Positions 24,835 to 33,200 of a stretch of 41,904 nucleotides of DNA are shown one piece after another. This stretch comes from SAR324 cluster bacterium (GTDB lineage: Bacteria; SAR324; XYD2-FULL-50-16), in the NCBI GenBank assembly GCA_028282885.1, contig JANQGX010000053.1, positions 1 to 41,904 on the forward strand. The letters are read 5' to 3'. Numbering within the stretch: position 1 is the first letter of the stretch; each line of letters starts with the position of its first letter. A model generated the notes under the pieces. It worked only from the letters and a program-made list of their open reading frames with translations, was not told the origin of the DNA and did not search any database. Both the position numbers and the translations under genes were made by a program.

Positions 24835-25290
24835 TCAAATCGCAGAATATGCTAAGAGAAGCAGTTCCGGGTTGGCCAGTCTTGCAATCCAGAGAAGGAT
24901 CACCGATATCAGCATTACCACGGCAATTCTTGTTGAGATGAGCCTGTTGATTTTGTACGAGATCATATAGCCGATCATAAAGGGCAGCAGAACGAAACCG
25001 AAAGGATGGTAAGCAAAAGCCGAGGCGAATTCAAGCTGGCCCAGGCGTATCAGGGAGCGTAGCATACCGCAACCCGGACAGGGGTGTCCGGTGATAAACT
25101 TGAACGGACAGAAGCTGAAGCCGGGCAGCCAACTCAGAATATCCAGCGATAAGACCCTGTAGAGCAAACCGGAGATCACCAAAAACAGCAAAAGCAGTCC
25201 GACGATTAGTCTCAATATCTCTTCCGGCCCCCGGCGGAAAGGGATACGGATTGTCAGGACGCCATCAGGCGACAATTTTATTGAGTTCAT
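24835..25290 (-). CDS. DUF2752 domain membrane protein
   Basis: A 151-aa protein with three to four membrane segments. The family signature is the FITGHPCPGCGMLRSL stretch followed by AFAYHPFGF. DUF2752 proteins are small bacterial membrane proteins without a known function. The start overlaps the end of the DUF4234 gene by 26 bases, so the two are co-transcribed and possibly co-translated. It converges on the four-helix membrane protein gene with about 120 bases between and no strong terminator. Confidence 0.88.
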   Translation of the reverse strand: MNSIKLSPDGVLTIRIPFRRGPEEILRLIVGLLLLFLVISGLLYRVLSLDILSWLPGFSFCPFKFITGHPCPGCGMLRSLIRLGQLEFASAFAYHPFGFVLLPFMIGYMISYKINRLISTRIAVVMLISVILLWIARLANPELLLLAYSAI

Positions 25291-25657
25291 TTTGGTGAAT
25301 GCAGTCTACGATTATCGATAGCCCAAGAATGGTGACGATGATACTGATCACCGGTAAAATCTCAAAAACCCGCTCATCCATACTTTGCTGAATTTCTACA
25401 ATCGCCCTGCCCATTTTGTATTGATAGTAGATGTGATACAGACCGCAGGTTACGATGGAAAGCAGCAACCACATCCAGAAATTAAACTCTTCTTCGTCCA
25501 ACAGGTCATTGCAGGCATTCATCTGGCGATAATTCCAGTACAGATTAAACAGTCCGCAGGTGAGCAGGGTCAGGATCAGAAATTTGGGAATACTGATATG
25601 GTGCTCGTCATACAGCCCGGCAACGGAACTGATGGTATCCTTATCGATTTCAGACAT
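25265..25657 (-). CDS. DUF4234 domain membrane protein
   Basis: A 130-aa protein with three membrane segments and the DUF4234 pattern: LLTCGLFNLYWNYRQMN, then LSIVTCGLYHIYYQYKMG. The CGL(F/Y) repeat after each helix is typical of the family. Function is unknown. It is upstream of, and overlaps, the DUF2752 gene; the two types are often found together among small membrane proteins. Confidence 0.85.
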   Translation of the reverse strand: MSEIDKDTISSVAGLYDEHHISIPKFLILTLLTCGLFNLYWNYRQMNACNDLLDEEEFNFWMWLLLSIVTCGLYHIYYQYKMGRAIVEIQQSMDERVFEILPVISIIVTILGLSIIVDCIHQNELNKIVA

Positions 25658-25933
25658 ATTTTCTCTTTGATGCGGAGTTAATTGGATTTATGTCCCTTTT
25701 TCCAGGAAACAGAGACGGTTTTTGGTTTGAATCTGCTTTGAAAACCGGTAATGAACAAAGTAACACGGATCAATCCCTATCCCATCTCAAACAGCCACCT
25801 GATTGCGACTTGATTTTTTACCCGATACCGATGATTCTGATAGCTCGTCACTCAAATTCCCCCGGGAAAGACCCGCACAATTTTGTTCATTGGTGGAGAC
25901 AAATATTTAACGACCTTAGCCTGTATAATGTGG

Positions 25934-26620
25934 ATGATCAATACAGTTATTTTTGATTTCGATGGCGTTATCGCCGATTCGTTGAACAGTACTTTTAAAT
26001 GGTTTCAACACGCTGCCTCCATTTTTGGACTTCGGCTTCCCGTGAATTCCACGGATGAGTTTAAAGCACGGTTTTTTGAACCCTTTCCGGAATTTTACAA
26101 GTTTCTGGGGTTTGATTGGGAAAATGACCAGGAAAAAATCTACAGAGAGTATACCTCATACCATTCTGCTCACCCGGCAACGTTGACAGTTGGTATCAAA
26201 CAGGTGATCAATGCATTGGACGAAATTCCCGACATGAAACTTGCCATCGTCTCTTCGAATATCGAGCAGGTGCTTGAACGCAATCTTGAACTTCACGGAT
26301 TGAGGGAGAGATTCGACCTGGTAAAAGGGGTAAATAAGGATGATAAAACACCGTTGAAGCCTGATCCCACAATCCTGCTCCAGGCTCTCGACACATTGGG
26401 TTCCTCTTTGGAAGAATCTGTCTACATCGGGGATCAACCCAGCGATGTGCTGACAGCTCACAACGCTTCACAACGACGATCCGACGGTCCAATGAAAACC
26501 ATATCCGTCACTACCGGATTTGCCACACGGGAGAAGCTGGAAAGCATGACTCCCCGGGCTGATTACATCATCGATCATCCGGCAGAAATTCTTAAGAAGC
26601 TGGATATCATCAGAAATTGA
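25934..26620 (+). CDS. HAD superfamily phosphatase (phosphoglycolate phosphatase-like)
   Basis: A HAD hydrolase of about 228 aa. Motif I is FDFDGVIADS (nucleophile and acid Asp), motif II IVSSN, motif III Lys in PLKPDP, and motif IV IGDQPSDV. The helical cap and spacing match subfamily IA phosphatases of the phosphoglycolate type. The start is uncertain: ATG 25934 gives MINTVIFDFDG, the usual short lead; ATG 25928 or 25883 would lengthen it, and none has a good ribosome site. It is followed 53 bp later by the FecR gene. Confidence 0.88.
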   Translation: MINTVIFDFDGVIADSLNSTFKWFQHAASIFGLRLPVNSTDEFKARFFEPFPEFYKFLGFDWENDQEKIYREYTSYHSAHPATLTVGIKQVINALDEIPDMKLAIVSSNIEQVLERNLELHGLRERFDLVKGVNKDDKTPLKPDPTILLQALDTLGSSLEESVYIGDQPSDVLTAHNASQRRSDGPMKTISVTTGFATREKLESMTPRADYIIDHPAEILKKLDIIRN

Positions 26621-26673
26621 TCTTTTGGCTACATTTCTGGAATTAGAGGGAAACCAAATCGATAGGAGAAAAA

Positions 26674-27450
26674 ATGCCTGAATCGTTATCACATTTGAAT
26701 CGGCGGTCATTTATCAAAGTTGGATCCTCAGCAGTTTTATATCCATTCCTGTTTTTCGGAATCGGTTCATGTGGATTGATCGGATCGCCTGTCGATTGGA
26801 AAACCAAGGATCTTTCGGTGGATGACAAAGGGCAACTGGAAATACTGCAAGTGGATGGGACGGCGGTATCGGAGGCAGAAGAACTGAAACCGGGAGTTCG
26901 GATCGAAAGCCGACGCACCATTGAATTGAAAGAGGGTGTGTTGGTGGCCTCTTTGCCCGACAACTCTATCATTAAGTTGTCGAAAAATGCTGTAGTGACA
27001 TTCAAGCTGGATTCACGGCAGGGAGGGACGATGCATCTCAGAAAAGGCGGGATGCTGGCAGTAGTCAATAAAAGCAGGGCCAAACCGTATCTGATCAGGA
27101 CGGCGAACGCCATGATAGGAGTGAAAGGAACCGTCTGCTATTCCAATATTTTAACCCGTGAGGAGCTGGAGGAATTTTCGATTCCTGGACCGAGTGCCGA
27201 TTATTTTTGTTTGTGCAATGGGGGTATAGATTTCCTGAATGAAGGGTTGGACCAGTTGAAATCGGATCGATCGGATTATCATAATCCCTATTTTATCAGG
27301 CCGGGAAAGGAAAGGGCTTTTATTGAACCCACGGACAACCTCATCAATCATACGGATGAGGAGATATTCGAGCTGATTCAGAGGATGAAGGGTAGAAAAC
27401 ACGAAACCGGCTGGCTATCCCTCAAAGACGAGGCGGGCAGTTATAATTGA
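26674..27450 (+). CDS. FecR domain lipoprotein with Tat-type signal
   Basis: A 258-aa protein. The N terminus has a twin-arginine motif (NRRSFIK, residues 9-15), a hydrophobic stretch and a lipobox ending at Cys33 (IGSC), so it is probably exported folded and lipidated. The core (about 60-170) is a FecR-type beta-rich domain: EELKPGVRIESRRTIELKEG, the strand pattern up to NAVVTFKLDSRQGG, and IRTANAMIGVKGTVCYS. In FecR proteins this domain relays signals to sigma factors or binds surface polymers. No sigma or anti-sigma gene is adjacent, so a signalling role is not supported here. It has a good AGGAG ribosome site. Confidence 0.87.
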   Translation: MPESLSHLNRRSFIKVGSSAVLYPFLFFGIGSCGLIGSPVDWKTKDLSVDDKGQLEILQVDGTAVSEAEELKPGVRIESRRTIELKEGVLVASLPDNSIIKLSKNAVVTFKLDSRQGGTMHLRKGGMLAVVNKSRAKPYLIRTANAMIGVKGTVCYSNILTREELEEFSIPGPSADYFCLCNGGIDFLNEGLDQLKSDRSDYHNPYFIRPGKERAFIEPTDNLINHTDEEIFELIQRMKGRKHETGWLSLKDEAGSYN

Positions 27451-27462
27451 TAGCGACTTTTC

Positions 27463-27948
27463 TTACCAGGTACTTCCCGATATCAGCCCTGAACGGTCCT
27501 TACCGCTGACGCAACGAAACAGATGGGATTCCGATTTTGCGACCCGGTTAACGCTTCCCTTGCTGAAATCAAACGCCGCAGCTTTCTTTGAATGGTTCTG
27601 AGCATCTCCTGAAAGCCAGTAAAGGCCCTCTCCAAAATCCAGTTTGAGTTTCTTCTTGCGACGGAAAACGATGCGGGCTTCCTCTTCGGTGGGGAGTCTC
27701 CAATTCCAGAAGGCACCGAGTCGTGACTTTTTGCAAAACCCGGTGGCTTCATTCCAGTTAGCCTCTCCCTGGGTTTTGATCGGCCAGAGCGTTTTTGAGA
27801 CGCGATCAATACGGGCAAATTTTAAAATTCTCTGCATCTCCCGGCGCTCCTCCTCTTTCTCGGATTCGCCTCCTTGGGCCCCCAAACCGCCGGCCAGCAG
27901 GATAATGAAGAGGAGAATCGCAGTAGCTGTTTTTCGTGAAATAGTCAT
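27463..27948 (-). CDS. Secreted Lcl/DUF1566-like protein
   Basis: A 161-aa protein with a signal peptide (hydrophobic residues about 9-22, cleavage near LGAQG). The region after residue 45 matches the DUF1566/Lcl C-terminal fold: SKTLWPIKTQGEANWNEATG, NWRLPTEEEARIVF, YWLSGD and HLFRCVSG. These domains occur on cell-surface and collagen-like proteins and are thought to be structural or binding modules. It ends 12 bases from the FecR stop on the opposite strand. Confidence 0.8.
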   Translation of the reverse strand: MTISRKTATAILLFIILLAGGLGAQGGESEKEEERREMQRILKFARIDRVSKTLWPIKTQGEANWNEATGFCKKSRLGAFWNWRLPTEEEARIVFRRKKKLKLDFGEGLYWLSGDAQNHSKKAAAFDFSKGSVNRVAKSESHLFRCVSGKDRSGLISGSTW

Positions 27949-27986
27949 CTTTATCAGCTCAGTTTGTTATTGTGTTCTTTGGACAA

Positions 27987-29726
27987 TCACATGGATATGG
28001 ACCCTTTTCTGAAGTCGCTTGTGCCGATCATCACGTTGATACAAACAGGTATTCCTTTTCGAGCATGCTCCCTGGCTTCCTGCAGAACACCCGGGATATC
28101 CTCTTCCCGTTCCAGTAACAAGCCCTTGGCACCGAATCCTTCAAAAACCTTGTGATAGTGTGACCGGTTAAGCACAGTGCCAACATCATCGTCAAAGAGC
28201 ACCACCTGGTCCCGGGCGATTTGTGCCCAACTCCCGTCATTGCCGATAACAGCAATGACGGGTAAGCCATGTCGGATAAAGGTATCAACCTCCAGCAAGC
28301 TGTACCCGGCTGCGCCGTCACCGTAAATCAGCCAGACTTCGCTGTCGGACCGGCTCAGTTTTGCCCCCATTGCAAATCCGGCTCCCACACCCAGGGTTCC
28401 GAATGCACCGGGATCAATCCAGGACAGGGGTTTTCTAGGCCTCAATATATAGGAAGCGGTGGCAACGAAATCTCCTCCGTCTGCCACGATCACGCTTTCG
28501 TCTTCCAGAAAGGCGTTCAGTTGCTGGAAAAACAGGATGGGATTGATTCCCGCCAGCTTTTCCCGACCCATTTTGGCAATGGAATCGTCACGTACTTGAT
28601 CGGCCTCTATAAGTTCCCTGCACCAGCTCTCAAACCTTTCCTTTCTCAAATTTGACTGCCTGGCCAGATCGATCAGAAACTCACAGGGATCGGCCAGGAT
28701 GCCCAGGTCCGGCTTGCGATTCAGATTCAGATCTTCCCTGTTTCGATTGGCCGAGATAAGATCCGCTTTTGAATTGATGGATCGTCCGTAACCCAGCCTG
28801 AAATCGCAGGGCATGCCCGCCAGGATGACCAGATCCGCTTTTTTCAGTGCGGCACTTCTCTGGTGTCTCATATGAAGGGGATGAGAGGAACCCATCAGCC
28901 CCCTTGCCATTCCGGTCAGGTAATACGGGATTCCCAATTTATCGACAGCATCGACCAGTTCCTCAACCCGGGACTGGCAGAGCATGGACTGGCTGCCAAT
29001 GACCATCAACGGATTTTTAGCTTTCTCCAGCATGCTGACAGCTTTTTGAACTTTCTCTGCTTTAAGGTCCGGGATGGAGATCAGCTTGGGGTCCGGTTTC
29101 ATCGCCTCAAAATCACAGGCAAACATTTTATTGACGTGACGATCCAGGTAAAAACGGAACAGCCTGCTTTTGATTCCCTTCGCCTCATCAGCATCTGATT
29201 TTCCGTACCACTCCCGTACTGCTTCTTCAGAGTAAAGCAGATCGATTGGGCATTCGATAAAGACGGGCCCCGGTGTTCCGGATTGGGCCACATGAAAAGC
29301 GTTCTCCAGAACCGGAACGATATCGCAGTTTTGATTGATGGTCACCGCTTCCTTGACAATCGATTGAACCAGGGATATCTGGTCGATATCCTGCAACGAT
29401 CCCCGTCCCTTGATGACTGTTGCTGCGGACCCACCCAGCAGAATGACCGGCGATTGGGCCATCTGGGCGTTTTTCATGGCCGTTATGGTGTTGGTTACCC
29501 CGGGCCCTGCGGTCACCACTGCAATTCCGGGTATTCCGGTGAATCGGGCAAAGGCATCCGCTGCAAAAACCGCGTTTTTCTCATCCCTGACATCAATAAC
29601 CCCTATCCCCCTCTCCTTGCACGACACCAGAATGGGTGAAATATGACCGCCACACAGGGCAAACACAAAGGGCACTTCATGCGCCTTGATGATATCTGCA
29701 ATGATATCGCCACCGGATTTTGTCAT
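27987..29726 (-). CDS. ThDP-dependent 2-hydroxyacyl-CoA lyase/acetolactate synthase-like enzyme (ILVBL/HACL2 type)
   Basis: A 579-aa thiamine diphosphate enzyme. The catalytic Glu49 sits in DVRDEKNAVFAADAFAR; the middle domain follows; the ThDP/Mg motif begins at YGDGAAGYSL and ends at GNDGSW. Several stretches closely match animal ILVBL (HACL2), such as CGGHISPILV, TAGPGVTNT, KNAQMAQSPVILLGG and the terminal DFRKGSI, more than they match bacterial IlvB. HACL2 cleaves 2-hydroxyacyl-CoA into a shortened aldehyde and formyl-CoA. No IlvN partner is nearby, supporting a non-biosynthetic role. The ribosome site is AAGGAG. Oxalyl-CoA decarboxylase remains an alternative. Confidence 0.87.
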   Translation of the reverse strand: MTKSGGDIIADIIKAHEVPFVFALCGGHISPILVSCKERGIGVIDVRDEKNAVFAADAFARFTGIPGIAVVTAGPGVTNTITAMKNAQMAQSPVILLGGSAATVIKGRGSLQDIDQISLVQSIVKEAVTINQNCDIVPVLENAFHVAQSGTPGPVFIECPIDLLYSEEAVREWYGKSDADEAKGIKSRLFRFYLDRHVNKMFACDFEAMKPDPKLISIPDLKAEKVQKAVSMLEKAKNPLMVIGSQSMLCQSRVEELVDAVDKLGIPYYLTGMARGLMGSSHPLHMRHQRSAALKKADLVILAGMPCDFRLGYGRSINSKADLISANRNREDLNLNRKPDLGILADPCEFLIDLARQSNLRKERFESWCRELIEADQVRDDSIAKMGREKLAGINPILFFQQLNAFLEDESVIVADGGDFVATASYILRPRKPLSWIDPGAFGTLGVGAGFAMGAKLSRSDSEVWLIYGDGAAGYSLLEVDTFIRHGLPVIAVIGNDGSWAQIARDQVVLFDDDVGTVLNRSHYHKVFEGFGAKGLLLEREEDIPGVLQEAREHARKGIPVCINVMIGTSDFRKGSISM

Positions 29727-30269
29727 CCCAATCTCCTTGTCGAAGTTTCAGATGTAATATCGGCAAGTTTCGAAACAGACTGTCTTCCAATCGACACCAG
29801 GCCGAAAAGGTTTTCCTTCAATTATAACGGTTTGGTTAATATTGGTAAACACTTCCCCGAAAAGACCTTCATCATGTAAATTCATCTGTTTTTATTTGGC
29901 GGACAGAAGATAAATTGCACTTTTAGATTTAAATCCCTCTATTAGACGATATCCTCAATTTTTCAGGTTTGATTCGAACAGGATTTTGAAAGCGAGATTT
30001 TTTGACTGAATAACCTGATATCGCAATATATCGGGCTCCATCTGTCAATGGCGCCTCCATCTAAAACCAATGGGAATCATGAAAAAAAGGGAAAATGGAT
30101 AAATAGATCACAAAAAGTAAATTTAAATTTTGCTGCCTATATATAAGGAGATAACCAATATCCTCAAATAAAAAACTAACTTTACAACTGAAAAGATGTG
30201 TATAACGATGCCGATCTCAAAGTCCGTTTTTTGAATTGAAGAAAAACTAAACCGTGAAAAGAGGCAGAC
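29727..30269. other. Promoter-containing AT-rich gap before the large lipoprotein
   Basis: About 540 bases between divergent genes, becoming very AT-rich after 29880. A 78-residue frame at 29643-29879 is mostly a shadow of the lyase gene. No RNA gene is recognised. The sequence around 30090-30180 could contain the promoter of the lipoprotein, but no single site stands out. Confidence 0.4.
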
Positions 30270-33200
30270 ATGAGAAACCACATCATAAGCATGCTGTTTT
30301 TGGCTATGTGTCTATTGATAGTTGCAGGCTGTGTATCCGATAAGTCGGAAGATACCGCTGACGGAACACCCCTGGTTGTAGTACCCGTCGATACCGGGGA
30401 TGGTGGCGACGATGATAACACAGGAGGCGGAACATCGCCTAGTGAAGAAGGACAGGACGGAGGTGACAATGCAGGCGGTACCGATACACCGGGAGGAAGT
30501 GTTGCCACGGATGACGATGATTTCCAACCGTCGGAGCAAGAGCCTTCACACCCCCTGTTCTCATACGCACCGGGAACAATGGTTTCCATGTCATCCTACG
30601 CCGGAACGGTCGATCCCGTCGGTACCACCATTCTCAATGATTTCGACGGCGACGGACTAACCAATGAAACGGAAACCACCAGCAACGTCTGGATTGCGGA
30701 CTATCCGAACATAGAAACCAGCATTGCCACGCCGGTCACCATGGAAATTGAGATCCTGTATAGCAATGATACGGACACCAAAACGATCAGTACCAATATC
30801 TCGGCCAGTGATATGCAAAGCACCCTGAACAAGTCTTCGGATAAGATCCATCGCAATGAAACCAATAACAGAACGGTTCAGTACCAGGATACCGAAAGCT
30901 CTTCATCGGCCAGTTCCTGGGAGCAATCGTCCGGGGAATCCTCATCCGGGGAAATCAGTGTCAGTGGAAGAGGTGTCAAGCATGGTCTCAAAATCAGGGC
31001 CAATGCCGACTATGCGGCACTGGGAAATGATGTAGAAGTTGAAGGGACAACAAGGCTTGGCAGCTCCTTCTCCAAAAGTGTGGAAGACTCAAGTGGCGGT
31101 TCTTCAAGTTCGTCCAGCGAATCAACCGTTACCAAATGGAAGGACCAGCCCTTTAAAAACAATGTCAGGGCGGGGGGATGGTCCCGCAAGCATGATTCAT
31201 CACGCTCCCAGTCAACCCAATTCAGGCAGGAGTATCGGGGGATTGTCGATGAATCGAAAAAAATAAAGCCAAATTCCGGATATGTAAGGGCAGCCCTCTA
31301 CATCACCAACAACTCGGTCAACATGCCGGTGAAGATCTCTAACATCCTCTGTTCGTTTATGCTGGAGGACAATTCCGGATCCCTGCTGCCGATTCAGAGC
31401 TTCAGGTTGCGCAATGACGATTACTCCATGTTCGAATTGAGTCTTTACGGTCAGACCACCTTCGGACCCTACGTCATTGAACTGACGGGACTTAATTCCC
31501 ACGAGATCAAGAATGCGATAACGCGAGGTTATAATCCCAGAATTTTCCTGGTTGATTATGAAATGAGCCATGTACCGGATTCCAATTACCGACTGGCCCT
31601 GAGCAGCAGTTTCACCGGGAACAATCTGAAAATCATCGAAGAGAACGCGAAAGGCAGAACGGCCGGGGTTAAATTCATCTATCCCGGAACCCGTGAGTTC
31701 TTCCGGGTGACCGCCTTTGATACGGATGGAACGGAATCGAGAACCGGTTCTTCAGGAGCCACCAGTTTTTCACCCGGTGTTTCCCTGGAAAAAGCCCTGA
31801 CTCGTATCTCCTATTCGGGTTATGAGATTGAATATGCCAATGTAGTTTTTGATACCTCGGGGGCAGGACCGGAAATGGATATCCCCCGTTTTCATGTCAG
31901 GGTGGTCAAAAGCATCAACGGGGTGGGGATGAGACTGCCCTCGGTTTTTGCGGAAAGCGAACCCCAGACCATCACCGGTGACATGGTGGATGAAGACGGG
32001 AATCTCATCGGCGGCAGTTCCGAAGCTTATGTCATGAAACCCATCGATGAGTGGACCGAAGAGGAAAAGGTCAATTTCCGTATCTGGGCGGTTTTTGCCA
32101 ACGGTAGGTACTATCTGCATACCAAAGATGTGGTGTCTGCCGGTGATATCCCCGCCTATTTTGAATATACCCACAACGAACAGACCTACCGGGTTCCCAT
32201 GGTTGAGGGGATAGAGAGCACTGTCTGGCCCGGGGATCACTACGATGTGGTGTGCCTGGATTTTGGAGAGCAGGAAGAGGAAGAGAGCATGTTTGGTTAC
32301 AATCCTTTCGAAACCGGGGAGAAGATCTATTTTAACACGCGCTGGAATCTCAATACCATCGGCAAATATCCCTTCTACCCCGACGACAACTCTGCCTACC
32401 TGGGAGAAGCCAGCCTGGGAGATACCATTGAGTTTACCTTTGAACTGCTCCAGACCCGTTATCTCAATCCCGATTTCGGAACCGCAGAAACAACAGGCGG
32501 GAAAAGCATCTACAAGGATTTCAGCTATGATCTGGACCGACCCGTCGCTGACCAAAAGTTTTATCTTGAAGAAGCCGTTGATTTTGAAGTCAGCTTCGGC
32601 CTGGGCGGGGAGTATACGGATTGGTTCAACCTGACCGATCCTGTTCTCAGGAGCCCGCTGTCAACCTATGCTCCCGACACTTCGGATCGCAACTGGAATT
32701 TCCTGGAGCAGATCTTCACCCTCCGCATGCCGATTCCGACTGACTTGTCAGGCGTAGGTCCGGATAAAATGGTCAAGGTCTTTATCAGACCCTCCAGAAA
32801 CAGTGCATTCCGGGACTCGGTCTGGCCTTTGCCTTATGAAGAGGTTAAAAAGTTCCGCGGGATTCTGGCTGATAAGGTGGATACATCGTCAGATCAATTG
32901 ATCATAGCGGATGTGGTGGGTACTCCCGATTCGGGTGACACCCTGGTGATTAATGATCAAACCTACACCATCGATACAGCATCACTGGAGAATGACACTT
33001 ATGTGATTACCCTGAGTTCAGGTACCCCCATTTTGGAGGAGCATGCCAGCGGCGAAAAAGTCCATATCGATCTTACCACCCCTTTGACGGAACCCATCAT
33101 TCAAGTGGAGGTTGATGATGGATTTGAGGCTGCCTGGAACACGGCAAATCCACTCGTCAATGCCGATCATAACACGGAAGATGATGTCCCCCTTGCAGTC

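Noticed and set aside
27987..29726. Catalytic subunit of acetolactate synthase for branched-chain amino acids (IlvB)
   Set aside because: No small subunit or ilv genes nearby, and block matches favour the ILVBL/HACL2 type.
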